DNA of 64,000 bases, from contig JAULAV010002496.1 of the NCBI GenBank assembly GCA_030789695.1, forward strand, positions 1 to 64,000, read 5' to 3'. This stretch comes from Scilla litardierei (taxonomy: Eukaryota; Streptophyta; Magnoliopsida; Asparagales; Asparagaceae). How positions within the stretch are numbered: the first letter of the stretch is position 1; each line of letters starts with the position of its first letter. Below the pieces are notes generated by a model that was given only the letters and a program-made list of their open reading frames with translations, ran no database searches and was not told the DNA's origin. The position numbers were made by a program, and so were the translations under genes. Shown here one piece after another: positions 33,732 through 46,449 of the stretch.

Positions 33732-35033
33732 TGTAGGAGGATATATGCACATAAGGCAATTTATCCTAAGTATACGTCTTGTTCATACTGTATATGGTAT
33801 CCATTATCCTAAGTATGAAATCATTTGTTAGATAATATCCATAGAATTATAGTTAGGTCCTTACGTATCTAGATAAGATCTCGATTATGAGTTGTAAGCG
33901 ACCGAATAGAAACGTAAATCTTAAACAGTTCGTGGTCGTAGATGTGTTGAGAACTGGATATCAACACATCGGATAGACCACTGTGTCTTTGTCTTACCTT
34001 AGGGTAATGATGATCTCATAGTCATTCGACTTGGCAAAGTAGGAGACGAGAAACAGGTGCTCACTGGAGAATGAGTTCACTGAACGACTAACTTAGAGTT
34101 ATTAAATTGTTAACTTTAACTAAACTATCTATAATAACTCTAGGATGATGATAGGTAAGCTGGTCCTTAAGACCTGAAGTCATCTGTACAAACCTGTGAG
34201 TGAACAGTGTAGCTTAGACCTATGATCTAGCTTCGAGGCTAGGCCTGCTAAAATATCTTAAGTTGGTTTGCACCCGAAGCTCTCATGACAAGTAGATGAC
34301 TAAGATGGGATTCGTCACTTCCGTTAAAGGGAAGTTCGTGTCACAGGCTCAGTACGGTCTTTGTGGTAATCCTCGACCGGGGTACGTCGTAACAAGTACA
34401 ATGTAAATACAACTGAGACCGCAGTATACTGACCAATGTTGTCTAATAGGGTTGACAGTAAACCATACCCTAGGCCAACAGGGACACAGTCTTGACGAAG
34501 GGACTATAGCTAACGGCATTCATCATTGACACAGCCAAAGTAAACCCAATGATGCTTTTGTCAAAGGGTCGATCACGTTATGATGATTCTGAAACAGGGA
34601 CGACAGCTACTTCTCGTGGTGATCGTCGTCTAGGGGTTCCGAGCCCCAACCTGTAGTAAGGTCAGGCTAAAGGGTCTCACACCGAGTAGCGTTCATGTCT
34701 TAGTAATAGGTAGATTAATTGAGAGAGATTCATTTGATGATATTGAATAGTTAATATTCACAAAGCTAGTTGTGAAAATAAGTCGTAGAAGCAATATGGA
34801 CAATGTTACATTTGATGCAAAACAAAGATTAAACGTGTCGTAAATTGGTTACAACAAATTTAGTATGAACAAATATATTGGAAAGGGTTACCTGGATGAC
34901 GGGATCGTCCCGGTCTAAACACAGGTTCAAACCGCGTCCAAATTAGAGCTCAAACGAGCCCAGAAACGCGAAAACATTCCAAGGCAAAGTGGGTTAGACC
35001 CACTGAGCTAACAAGCCCATTTGCAAAGACAAA

Positions 35034-35190
35034 CGGGCGCGGCCCGCTGGCTGCACAGCGGGTGCGGCCCACTGCAGCAGCGGGTGCGGCCCGCTTGCTG
35101 CAGCGGGCGCACGCCCGCTGCCCAGCAGGCGGGCGACCTGCCCCCTCTTCCCTTGGGCGGGCGCGCCCGCTAAGCCTAGCGGGTGCGCCC
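35034..35190. repeat. GC-rich inverted-motif block in copia U3
   Basis: Repeated GGGTGCGGCCCGCT and CTGCAGCGGGC words; for example GCCCGCT (35089-35095) pairs with AGCGGGC (35102-35108). The 3' LTR counterpart (about 44829-44930) is shorter and rearranged. Confidence 0.7.
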
Positions 35191-35521
35191 GCAACATACG
35201 TGATTTTTTAGGGTTTTTTGAAACCCCTAATGATGGCTATGAAAGTTGATTTTTTTCCCAACTTTGGGCAATTGTTTGAGGGGTCAAACGAAGTCGAAAT
35301 TCGTCGTCGTTGGTTCCTACGCGTTCACCATTCGAAGCCCTTCATATTGATAGCTTGTTTGGTGTCTATAGTTTAATGAGCAAAGAGAATTAATTCGTTA
35401 AAATTTGCTTTTATGAAAAGCTCACTAAACTTCAAAGTAAGCTAAATTATCTTAATTGAATTCTATTCAATTTAGCAATAGTCCCACATTGCTCACAACG
35501 AAAGTAGGAGTGCCGACTCCC

Positions 35522-35530
35522 TATATAAAT
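35522..35530 (+). promoter_or_regulatory. copia LTR TATA box
   Basis: TATATAAAT in CCGACTCCCTATATAAATAGG; the same box lies at 45260 in the 3' LTR and at 57500 in the older related LTR. Confidence 0.8.
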
Positions 35531-35618
35531 AGGGGTGCACTCTCTTCGTTAAAAGATGCACCAAGTCCTCGATCGAGTAGCTCCAGAATTTTAGAGCAAG
35601 CTCGATCTATGACTAAAC

Positions 35619-35671
<53 letters not shown>

Positions 35672-36172
35672 TCATATTCTCTGGAGTAGTCCTAGCAAAA
35701 CTATGAAGGGGGTTTGGATTCGGATCCAGACGTCTAAGACGCGGGTCTATTCAAGTGAAACTTTCTACCGCGTGTGATCAGCTTGGAGGCGAAAGTCGGC
35801 TCGGGCGGATCGGTTCGAGGGTGCGAGGCGGCTCAAGCGGATAGAGTCAAGGCGGCTCGACTACAAGGAGCATCAGAAGACGGTGCGGTACATCTTGCCT
35901 GCTCCAGGGCCAAGATTCTGGGTATGTGGTTAAGAAATTTTAGTGTAGATTTAATTCTGTCGCTGTAGAATAGATCCCTCTTGGGGTGGTCAGATCCACC
36001 CCAAGTTGGCATAGATCGGGCTAGGTTCTGGCCCCTCAGAGCCTAGCAAAATTGTTTAGCTAGACTAAAAGTTTTGTTTTTGGTTTTTCCGTTGCGCTTT
36101 ATGCCCCTGTGGTCCGTCCGACTTAGGACGGACACAGATCCGAGCTCTGAGGGTCCGCCAAAATCCCTACAT

Positions 36173-36185
36173 TGGTATCAGAGCC
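36173..36185 (+). other. primer binding site, initiator tRNA-Met
   Basis: TGGTATCAGAGCC follows the LTR end CCCTACA by one base, the standard copia primer site. Confidence 0.95.
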
Positions 36186-38100
36186 ACGGTTATGTTATAG
36201 ATCTATTTTAGCGACGCCTTTGAATCTTTCAATTGCTTATTTTAAACATACGAACTATTTTAACTTTATGTTAAAATTAGTATAAAATTGTTTTGTGTTT
36301 TAAAAAAATTGTTTTTGCAAAACGAAATTTTTTTGGGACGATTTAATTTTATGCGATAAATTTAAATAGGTCTCTAATATTTAAATGCATTTTAAAATTT
36401 TTCTATAAGATATAATAATTTTTTTCGAGCATTTAAAAGTTTATGTAACTTTAAGGATGTATTTTATTTTGGAAGTTTAATTCTCTTAAGTTACATAAGG
36501 GTTGGAAATTTTTTAAATTTTTATTTGAAATTTTTAAAACAATTTCTAATGATTTTAAAAATGTTTTAAAATTGCTTTAATGGATATGTATATTAAAGAA
36601 ATATTTTATTTTCATGAGATGATATGATAATTGAGTTTCTTTTTTTACATATAAGTTTCTAGATTATTTATGCGATATTTTAATCTTAGAAATGTTTGAT
36701 TAAAATTTTAAAGCCTAGGTTTTAAAATTATTTGTTAATTTTATGAAACCTACTTTTATGTGATAAAAACGTTTTAAGCTTTAAATTTTTGATCTGTAAA
36801 TTTAAATGTTAAATTTTAGATTTACGTGTTATTAATTATGTAGATAATTTTGACTTGCAAATTCTCATTATATGTCACTACATGAACTTTTAATTTATGC
36901 GGATAAATTAGTTTTTTTATATTTTAATGGACATGATGAATAAATTCATGAACCCTTTTAGTTTAGCCATTAAATGATTAAAATTTTAATACATTAGTGA
37001 CATGTTATGTTTTATAAACAAAACAACATCAAAACCTAATACCAGATTAGGGTAGTCCCTTTTGATTGTCAATCATTGCAATAAATCGTTTAAATGATGA
37101 TTTTCATAAAAGACTATTTTTGAAATATGTTGTAATTATTTTATTAAAATCCTAATTAGATTGGGGTAGCACGTTGAACGAATGAACCTTATAGTTGATA
37201 AGGACTAAATAAAAATTGTTCAACCAATCCATAAAATTTCGAATTTTAGGATCCATTAGTTAATAAGGATTAACTAGTTTTTAATTAAAAGCCATTTAGT
37301 TATTGGACGAACATAGAATTGATGGAAATTCCTTCAATAGATCATGATGTCAGTCAATGTGCTTGGCTAAGTTTGCTGGACCACCCTAGCTAGTCTAAGG
37401 GCCGAGTGGTCCTGGCTTAGTCAATTCTCTGGCCGCGTCCGCTGGACCGCTAGGAGTCGAATCATGACTGTGTAAGTCCATCGACTATACCTAAGTCAAA
37501 TACGATAATAATCTTGTTTAAGATAAATCGTAGCCCTCCTTTATTAGGAGTTGGCAACTGTAAGAAACGTGTTACAGTTGTTGAGCTACACTCAAGCCGT
37601 GACATGACAATCTTATAGAAATCGATTTCTTGATAAACATCTTGACCTGACTAAAACCGTTGTCTCATCCACCGAGCACCGGTGTAAGTCTAACCAAGAA
37701 TGTAGTCTAAGTTCTGACCCAAACCGACGTGTCGTGCATACACCAAGAGGCGGGGCAAGTCAGACTAGACACCAAAATAAGGGTCCGACTATGCTAGCCA
37801 TTGTGATCTCGATGAGCACACTCATGATCACAAATGACTATGGGTAAAATCGATAGGGAATCATATTTAATATGATTAACGACGAGTTCGTCTACCGACT
37901 GCGGAGTCGGACAACTTGTTGAGACCCACTCAAGGTTGTCAGACTCAGGGTAGTCGGATCCCTCTCTCACAAATGTTATTTTATAATAAAATGTTTATTA
38001 TTATGGCTTTAATAAATTTAGTGGGAGAAAATAGTTTTATTAAAACCATTAAAACTATACAACGAACATATACTGACTAAAGTATCTATAAAATTGCAGA
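36186..38100 (+). other. long AT-rich leader of copia element
   Basis: 1.9 kb without a usable ORF. The first half is very AT-rich. The second half (37340-37980) is more GC-balanced, with repeated GTCTAAGT/GACTAGAC-type words. This is an unusually long 5' leader for a copia element. Confidence 0.6.
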
Positions 38101-38928
38101 ATGGATTCGGGTCTTAGATATATGGTAGAAAAGAACGTGCTCGATGGAACGAACTACAAAGACTGGCTTAGGAACATTAAGCTAGTCCTTTCTCTAGCCG
38201 GGATTGGATACGTACTGTTCAAGGACGCTCCGGAGAAGCCCGATGACAATTCGACCTTCGAGGAAAAGGAAGCCTATAAACTATACCAGAGGGATGCAGA
38301 GAAGGCCAGGTGCCTTACTCTGCCTTCGATGAGTAACGAACTATAGAGGAAGCATGAACATATGGATGTTCAAAGTATGCTTCTGAATGCACAAGAGTTA
38401 TACAGCAAGCGGTCTAGAGCTGCCAAGTTGGAAGCCACCAGCAACCTCTGGGGCACAAAGATAGAGACAGGGCCCGTACAAGATCATGTCATCAAGATGA
38501 TCGGGTACGTAGAAGACGCCGCCCAGTTAGGTTTTGTCCTGGACAATGAGATGTCCATGGACATTAACCTTAAGTCTTTAACCCTGGACTTTAAGCCTTT
38601 CATTACTGGTTTCATAATGAACAATCTTGAAACGGATCTTCCTAGTCTTCTCAATATGCTTAGGCAGTTTGAGGAGATTGAGAAGAAACCGACTGCACTG
38701 GTTGTTGGCTATGCTTCTTCAGACCAGCCGAAAGGCAAGGGTAAGAAGAGGCAGGTCCCGCAACCTGCGAAGGCAAAGAAAGAAAAGAAAAAGACCAAAG
38801 GGGCCCCATCAAAATCTGAGTGCTTCCATTGCCATAAGATTGGCCATTGGAAGAGGAACTGCAAGATTTATCTTGTAGAGAAGAAGAAGGGGCATACTGA
38901 TGCCTCTACCTCAGGTACAACAAATTAA
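38101..38928 (+). pseudogene. copia gag with one nonsense codon
   Basis: Starts MDSGLRYMVEKNVLDGTNYK DWLRNIK, the usual copia gag opening (L-x-G-x-NY-x-W). One frame runs 38101-38928 with a single TAG at 38344-38346, where MSNEL*RKHEHMD suggests an original Gln codon. The rest is open: LEATSNLWGTK, NMLRQFEEIEKK, a Lys-rich linker, and a CCHC zinc knuckle (CFHCHKIGHWKRNC). No protease follows; the sequence after the stop is non-coding. Gag alone would package the element's RNA if supplied intact. Confidence 0.88.
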
Positions 38929-40162
38929 ATTCAATGAAGCGTAATTATTTCCAATCACATAGTATGAGATACTGAGACATCTGTGTAATGTATACAGGTG
39001 GCTGATATGAAGCGAAGATTGGAAGAAGTTCGGAGGACGGTCAGCAATCTTAGCAATCGTTGCTGCTGGGGCCGTGCAAAGACTTCAAAGAGACATGTTC
39101 GAGAAGGAGCTGATATTCAATTTTAGTTAAATAAAATGTATCATTCCTCCAAGAGAAAACAATGATTGAGTGACACTCAAAGTTTATTTGATAAACATAT
39201 TACGGTTCATCTTTATGAATTCGTTGTTTTTGAATGAATGTCTCGGAAATTGAGTTTTTCTGTTGAAATTGAAATTTGATTGAGTTTGGCTTAAATTTCT
39301 GTTAATATGGCTTTCTGAGTTGGTTGCGAAAATTCTCGAACTATGATGCGAAGCTTCAAAAATTTTGTTTTGGAGCTGACTTAATGTTGTAGTCAATCGG
39401 TAGTTAAGTATAAGTTTCAGGAGCGTATAAACTATGTGTAAGCACAATTATACACATATTAAGATTAATTCTTAATAAACTACATTTGGTTATTAAAGAG
39501 TTAATATTAAATATAGTAAAGGGAAAAGTACAGTATATGACGTTTGATTGAGTGAGTCAATGTCAAGATTTCATAAACCGATCTTGACTTGACTCATTCG
39601 TCAAACCGAACCTGACACTAGTACATTCCATCGAAAGCCCTTATAAAATGGTTATGCTCTTCATATATATAAATCTAAATATGATTTAGATATAATATTG
39701 AAGTACTTAACCAGGTAATTCTTAAAGTCAGTGGGAGCCAGCTTGTATACTTAGTTCCGGTTTCTCGGACTAAGTAAAAAGGATTTCCAACTATTTGAAT
39801 CATCTATATAAAACATTGAATCAAAATCGTTTTGATTTAATCGTATATATATAGACTTAGGGTGTCATGTATGTACTTGACATATCGACACAAGAAAATT
39901 GGAATGAGCTGAGACTGACTTATAGGAATGTTAGACCCTACATCTAGATTGTATAAGCTAATTGTTAGCTATACAAAGAAAGGAGAAATTGATCCAGATC
40001 ATTTTTCAAAGGATCGGCCTTGTGTGATCAAGAGATGTATATATAATAATCCATTAAAATGCATTATAGATACCCGTTAGTAAATCCACTCTTAGGGTTG
40101 TCATATAAATGTCAAAGTGATAGATATGCTATAACGGTATGAGATACCGAGATAAATAGCCT
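38929..40162 (+). other. non-coding 3' part of copia internal region
   Basis: 1.2 kb without pol motifs. Its last 200 bp resemble the decayed 3' end at 24900-25126 (GTAAATCCACTC, GCCTAAGTGCAAGTG), indicating a shared lineage. Confidence 0.6.
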
Positions 40163-40178
40163 AAGTGCAAGTGTGAGA
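40163..40178 (+). other. copia polypurine tract
   Basis: AAGTGCAAGTGTGAGA directly before the LTR start TGTAGGAG. The T within the tract is a departure from the AAGTGGGAGA form at 25117-25126. Confidence 0.75.
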
Positions 40179-41454
40179 TGTAGGAGATATATGCACATAA
40201 GGCGATTTATCCTAAGTATATGTCTTGTTCATACTGTATATGGTATCCATTATAATAAGTATGAAATCATTTGAATTAATATACTTAGATAATGTCCATA
40301 GACTTATAGTTAGGTCCTTACGTATCTAGATAAGATCTCGATTATGAGTTGTAAGCAACCGAATAGAAACGTAAATCTTAAACGGTTCGTGGTCATAGAA
40401 GTGTTGAGAACTGGATATCAACACATCGGATAGACCACTGTGTCTTTGTCTTACCTTAGGGTAATGATGATCTCATAGTCATTCGACTTGGCGAAGTCGG
40501 AGACGAGACACAGGTGCTCACTGGAGAATGAGTTCACTGAACGACCAACTTAGAGTTATTAAATGGTTAACTTTAACTAAACTGTCTATAATAACCCTAG
40601 GGTGATGATAGGTAAGCTAGTCCTTAAGACCTGAAGTCATTTGTACGAACCTGTGAGTGAACTGTGTAGCTTAGACCTATGATCTAGCTTCGAGGCTAGG
40701 CCTGCTGAAAGATCTTAGGTTGGGTTGCACCCGAAGCTCTCGAGACGAGTAGATGACTAAGATGGGATTCGTCACTTCCGTTAAAGGGAAGTTAGTGTCA
40801 CAGGCTCAGTACGGTCTTTGTGTTAATCCTCGACCTGGGTACGTCGTAAAAAGTACAACGTAAATACAACTGAGACCGCCGTATACTGACCAATGTTGTC
40901 TAATATGGTTGACAGTAAACCATACCAAGGCCAACAGCGACACAGTCTTGACGAAGGGACTATAGCTAACGGCTTCATCATTGACACTGCCAAAGTAAAC
41001 CCAATGATGCTTTTGTCAAAGGGTCGATCACGTTATGATGATTCTGAAACAGGGACGACAGCTACTGCTCGTGGTGACCGTCGTCTAGGGGTTCCGAGCC
41101 CCAACATGTAGTAAGGTCAGACTGTAGGGTCTCACACCGAGTAGCGTTAGTGTCTTAGTAATAGATAGATTAATTGAAAGAGATTCATTTGATGATATTG
41201 AATAGTTAATATTCACAAAGCTAGTTGTGAAAATAAGTCGTAGAAGCAATAGGGACAATGTTGCATTTGATGCAAAACAAAGATTAAACATGTCGTAAAT
41301 TGGTTATGACAAATTTAGTAGGAACAAATATATTGGAAAGGGTTACCTGGATGAGGGGATCGTCTCGGTCTAAACACAGGTTCAAACCGCGTCCAAATCG
41401 AAGCTCAAACGAGCCCAGAAACGTGAAAAAAGTCCAAGGCAAAGTGGGTTAGAC
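40179..41454 (+). repeat. 3' LTR of gag-only copia, piece 1
   Basis: Collinear with 33732-35000 of the 5' LTR and interrupted by the hAT element after GGTTAGAC (41447-41454). Confidence 0.93.
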
Positions 41455-41468
41455 TCAGGGTGTAAATG

Positions 41469-41690
41469 TGGCCCGGGGCCCGCCAGGCCCGGTGGCCCGG
41501 CCCGGAATCCGGGCCGGCCCGGCCTGGGCCCGGGTTCCTAAACCCGGGCTGCGGCCCGGGCCCGGCCCCAGGGCCGGGCTGGGTCCCCCCCCCCCTCCGG
41601 CCCGGGCCCGGGCCCCGCCCGGGGCCGGGCCCGGCCCGGGGCCGGGCCCGGCCCGGGGCCGGGCCGGCAACGGCTCTTTTGGAGCCGTTG
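41469..41690. repeat. hAT left subterminal GGCCCGGG-rich repeats
   Basis: Dense GGCCCGG/CCGGGCC words, mirrored at 44625-44765. In hAT elements subterminal repeats are transposase binding sites; that role is inferred here. Proline/glycine-rich open frames over it are composition artefacts. Confidence 0.8.
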
Positions 41691-42048
41691 CCAAACGGGC
41701 AAAAATCTGCCCGTTTGGCAACGGCCCATTTTTTTTATTTTTTTTTAAACCCAAATTTCTTCTATAAAACCCCTCCTCCCCATCTCTTCTTCTCTCACAA
41801 AATCTCTACATTCATCTCTTCCCTCACAAAATCTATAAACTCTAATTCTCTAAATAACTCTCTACGGCTCTACCCGGTGTTCTACAACTCTCGCTACTAC
41901 CGTCTCTACAGTCGTCAATCTCGCGACTATCGTCAACCGTCTCGCTACTCCAATTCGCTACTCAAATTCGATGCGTCCGGTCTCTACAACTCGGGTCATC
42001 TTCAAAGGCTCAAACAGGTTTCTGTAGTATAAAGTTTAGATTAGCACA

Positions 42049-44255
42049 ATGTCAAGACCACCGCCTAGGAAGATAAATATGAATTTTAATATAGATGATG
42101 ATACTAATACTGCCGATTTTGAATATTATGCTGATTTACTACGTGGTAACGTAGGGGCTGGTTTTAATCCTGATATAGCAAATATTGAAACACAAGAACC
42201 AGATAACTTTGGGGCTAGTAATAATCCTAGCCCCGTCATGCCACCACCTGCACATTCACCTTTCTCGCATGCTGCTCACACGTACACAAGTTCACCGGCA
42301 CAAACATCTACCCCTGCTTCACATGCTGCACCTTCTACACAAACCCAAAAGAAAGGACCAAAGTCCGGTGTTTGGGAGCACTTTACACGTGAAATGGTAA
42401 AAGACAGTAATGGCATCGACCAAATTCGTGCATTCTGTAAGATATGTAGAACTAGTTTTGCTGCCGCACATACTGCCGGCACTTCGCATCTGCTAAGACA
42501 CATGAAATCGCATGTTAAAAAAGATGCTAGACAACAAACATTAAATTTATCTTCATCATCTTCCTCTCTTACTCCTTTCTCATATTCTGTTGAAAATATG
42601 AGAAAAGAGATGGCGAGATTTGTGTTATGCAGAGAGCAACCTCTAAATTATGCTGAAAGCCCAGACTTTGAGCGATTACAGCAAAATGCATTTAACCCTG
42701 CATTTAGAAAATTATCTAGGCACGCCCTTAGAAAAGATTGTATGAGTATGTTTCATGAAGGACAGGCAAAATTGTATCAGATTTTTCTTAATTTAGAATC
42801 TAGAATTTCTTTAACTTCTGACATATGGACTACAAAATGGGGTTCATCATACCGGTGTCTTACGGCCCATTTTACAGACGATGATTACATCATTCAGAAA
42901 AGAATTATAGGTTTTAAGGTGTTAGAGTATGCACACAAGGGTGCACACATTGGTAGAACTTTGCAAAATATTTGTCATGATTATGATATTGAGAAACAAA
43001 TTGTATCAATTACTTTTGATAATGCTTCGAATAATACTTTAGCCATTTCTTTTTTGCAACGTCAATGGAACCCAGATCTAGATGGTTTAATTTTTCATCA
43101 ACGTTGTGCATGCCATGTTTTAAACTTAGTAGTTCAGGATGGGCTAAAACTTACTTCTGTTTATCTGGAAAAACCTAGAGCCCTTATGCTTTTAATTACA
43201 ACTAGTTCACAAAAAAGAGAGAATATAAGCAGTTTTGTCGTAGTAACCAACTGCCGTATATGGCATTTAAATTTAGTGTCCCCCATAGGTGGAATTCAAC
43301 GTATCTAATGATACGTTGTATTAGACAAAATAGAACCCAACTTACTGAGTTTGCAAGTGCATACCTTGCAAATGATAGTGACTATGAAATTAGTGATTAT
43401 GAGTGGCTTATTATTGATGAACTTTATGAATTTTTTGAAATTTTCTACTTGACAACAAACAAGTTTTCTGGTATGTATTACTCTACTTCAGTTCTAGGCT
43501 TAGACCAATTAGCGGTGATCTCTGAAGTCATACAAAAACATAGAGATAATGACAACATTAGGACTCCAGACCTTAGGGCAATGATAGAACAGATGGAGAT
43601 TAAACTCCGTAAGTATTGGAATCCTGTTCCTTTTCTATACTCTATAGCGAAGGTTTTAGATCCCCGGTTTAAAGAGGATGTAGTACTTGACTTCTTAGAT
43701 ACCTATTACGAAAACATGAACCTTCAAGATGAAGCAGAACAACACAAAGCTAGTTTTAAGAATAGCTTAAGATCACTTTTTACTGTATATGAGACACGAT
43801 ATGGTAGTTCTACACAAACATCTAATGTTCAAACATCTTCAAGTGCTCCAAGCAGAGTCCGTCTTATTATGTGCAAGAAGAAGCAAAAAACATCAGACAC
43901 AGCTAATGAACTGTCTAGGTATTTGTAAAGTTCTTATTTATTTTCTGAAGAAGACTTGAATAATGAGGGTTTTGATGTTCTGTCATGGTGGAAACAGTCT
44001 AAGAATAGTTATCCAATTCTTTCCATGATGGCTCGTGATTTGTTAGCCGTACCCATATCCACTATTGCTTCGGAGTCTGCTTTTAGTGCAGGTAGTCGTG
44101 TTCTTAGCAACAAGAGGTCACGGCTGAAGCCAGATATAGTAGAAGCGTCGATTTGTGCGAAGGATTGGTTCAGGGCTGAATCGAGAACCCAATATCAGAC
44201 CGACCTGTCTGAAGACTCTGAAGAAGAAGAGGTTGAAGAAGCAGCAGAGACTTGA
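42049..44255 (+). pseudogene. hAT transposase, one frameshift and one in-frame stop
   Basis: The N-terminal region has an acidic leader and then a BED-type zinc finger (SGVWEHFTREMVKD, CKICRTSF, HLLRHMKSH). Next comes the RNase H-like core: SLTSDIWTTKWGSSYRCL (first Asp), QIVSITFDNASNNTLA (second Asp) and HQRCACHVLNLVVQDGLK. The frame is lost near 43211-43226, and the expected SVPHRWNSTYLM continues in another frame from about 43260. A TAA at 43926-43928 precedes the C-terminal dimerisation segment (DVLSWWKQSKNSYPILSMMA, TIASESAFSAGSRVLSNKRS). All domains are otherwise in order, so inactivation looks recent. An intron explanation for the shift is possible but no clear splice sites are seen. 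Confidence 0.9.
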
Positions 44256-44780
44256 TATATTTACTTACTTGTATTAGCAGTTTATAACATGTATTAGTTT
44301 CTTTTTTTTGGCCAATGTATGAGGGGTTAGGCTGGCCAACGTATGTCCCCCCCTCAAAAAAATTTCAATTAATAAAATTTAAAGGTTCAACCCGGGACCT
44401 TCGCGAATTTCGGGATTAAAATTTTTCTGAAAAAAATTAAGAAGTGTTCTAAAATTTTTTAGAAGTGTTCTAAAATTTTTTTGGAATTTTTACATGTTTA
44501 AAATAATATTTTAGCTTTTTTGTTATTAGATTTTATGTTTTATAAATTTTTTTTGATCATTTTTTTTTTAATTTTTAGATATTAGATTTTGAAGGGTTTT
44601 TTTAAAAAAAAAATTTTTATTATGTCAAGCCGGGCCGGGCTGGGCCAGACTTTGGCCCACCCGGGCCGGGCCGGCCCGGCCCGGGTTCCTTTTGAGCCCG
44701 GGCCGGCCCGGCCCATGGCCCGGGCGGGCCATGGCCAGGCCCGGGCCGGGCCAGCCCGGTGGGCCAAAAAAACACCCTGA

Positions 44781-45572
44781 GGTTAGACCCACTGGGCTAA
44801 CAAGCCCATCTGCAAAGACAAACGAGCACGGCCCGCTGGCTGCACAACGGGCGCGACCCGCTGCTGCAGCGGGCCAGCGCCTGCTGCCTAGCGGGCGGGC
44901 GGCCCGCCCCCTCTTCCCTTGGTCGGGCACAACTTAAGTGATTTTTTAGGGTTTTTTGAAACCCCTAATGACGGCTACGTAATTTGATTTTTTGTCCAAC
45001 TTTGGGCAATTGTTTGAGAGGTCAAACGAAGTCGAAATTCGTCGCCGTTGGTTTCTAGGCATTCACCATTCGAAGCCCTTTGTATTGATAGCTTGTTTGG
45101 TGTCTATAGTTTAATGAGCGAAGAGAATTAATTCGTTGAAGTTTGCTTTTATGAAAAGCTCACTAAACTTCAAATTAAGCTAAATTAGCTTAATTGAATT
45201 CTCTTCAATTTAGCAATAGTCCCACTTTGCTCATAACGAAAGTAGGAGTGCCGACTCCCTATATAAATAAGGGTGCACTCTCTTTGTTGAAAGATGCACC
45301 AAGTCCTCGATCGAGTAGCTCCAAAATTTTAGAGCAAGCTCGATCTACGACTAAACTATTCTCTCTCTCTCTTCTTCCTATTCTCCGGAGTAGTCCTAGC
45401 AAGACTACGAAGGGGGTTTGGATTCGGATCTAGACGTCTAAGACGCGGGTCTATTCAAGTGAAACTTTCTACCGCGTGTGATCAGCTTAGAGGAGAAAGT
45501 CAGCTCGGGTGGATCGATTCGAGGGTGTGAGGCAGCTCAGGCAGATCGAGTCAAGGCGGCTCGGCTACGAGG
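44781..45572 (+). repeat. 3' LTR of gag-only copia, piece 2
   Basis: Continues the LTR after the hAT insertion, includes the TATA box at 45260-45269, and stops at CGAGG, where the minus-strand copia element begins. Confidence 0.92.
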
Positions 45573-45784
45573 TGTAGGGATCGTCTAACCCTTGCATACT
45601 AACAACACACACTAGAGGGGGGGTGAATAGTGTAATGGCAATAAAATTGTCCAAATTAAATTAAACTTGCAAATGCGGAATTATAAATGCAAGAGGAATT
45701 AAATGGCACAATCAATCCATACGCAAACACAAAGTTTTACCCTGGTTCCCCAAACTTGGGTACATCCAGCCACACCAATATTCA

Positions 45785-46071
45785 CTATATTCCCACACAG
45801 AGAAGTGAATACAAATCCCACAAAGAGATACCCCCACAAAGAGAATTTATGCCCTACACAAGGACCCAACCATTCCTACACAAGGATCAAGATTCCCACA
45901 CAGAGAATCACTAACTCCCACTCAGAGAATTAGGGTTAGTCCTACACTAGGACACTAAACTCCCACAAAGAGAGTTAATTCCCACAAAGAGAATCACCTA
46001 AGTCCCACAAAGAGACAACCTCCCACAAAGAGAGAAACTCCCACAAAGAGAGTATCCTAATCCCACAAAGA
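45785..46071. repeat. CCCACAAAGAGA repeats in LTR leader
   Basis: About a dozen TCCCACAAAGAGA(G/A) or CCCACACAGAGAA units at irregular spacing of 12-25 bp. The matching copy lies at 50650-50935. Confidence 0.85.
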
Positions 46072-46449
46072 GAAAACGAAAACAATTTACACCGTGTAAA
46101 GTAAATACTCTTACCTATGCCTTGAGATGCTTACTCATGAATGAATGCAAGGCATGGAAGAGGATCTCCAAGTGTTGGAATATGCTTGAGAGCACTTGGA
46201 TGATTTCCCTTGAGCTGGACTTCAATGCATGAAGAAGGATGAATGCTCAAATAGAGGGAAATGAGGGAGCTTGAGAGTGGCTTATTGATCTCTTGAGATT
46301 TTCTATAGAATCAAGAGTTTATCAAATGTTGTCCAGAGTTCTCAAGAATGGCAGCACACTCATATATATATGAATCCTATATCAAGCCCAAAAACCCAAA
46401 GAAACAGCCAGAAAAACAAATCTGCAACGGCTAGAAACTGGGTGAAAAC

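Larger units (their letters stand above)
33732..36171 (+). repeat. 5' LTR of gag-only copia element
   Basis: 2440 bp. The U3 includes a GC-rich block of GCGGCCCGCT/AGCGGGC inverted motifs (about 35034-35190), a TATA box at 35522-35530, and a (CT)n tract (about 35623-35668) in the leader. The 3' LTR is closely similar, but its (CT)n is much shorter (about 45359-45372). Confidence 0.93.
41455..44780 (+). mobile_element. hAT DNA transposon with broken transposase
   Basis: 3326 bp with terminal inverted repeats TCAGGGTGT...ACACCCTGA and an exact 8-bp target duplication GGTTAGAC (41447-41454, 44781-44788), the hAT hallmark. The uninterrupted empty site is visible in the paired 5' LTR (near 34993). 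Both subterminal regions (41469-41690, 44625-44765) are dense in GGGCCCGG/GGGCCGGG words. It carries a nearly complete transposase with one frameshift and one stop. Confidence 0.95.

Noticed and set aside
39184..39447. Minus-strand frame of 87 codons in the copia 3' internal region
   Set aside because: No family resemblance, opposite to the element, AT-rich.
41455..42032. Pro/Gly-rich frames of up to 188 codons at the left end of the hAT element
   Set aside because: They cover the GGGCCCGG subterminal repeats and end before the real transposase start.
43211..43260. An intron as explanation of the hAT frame change
   Set aside because: The expected protein resumes within a few codons, so there is no room for an intron; a one-base indel fits better.
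45815..46071. CCCACAAAGAGA repeats considered as a CRISPR-like array
   Set aside because: Units are short and spacers irregular and degenerate, they sit inside a plant LTR, and they occur identically in both LTRs.
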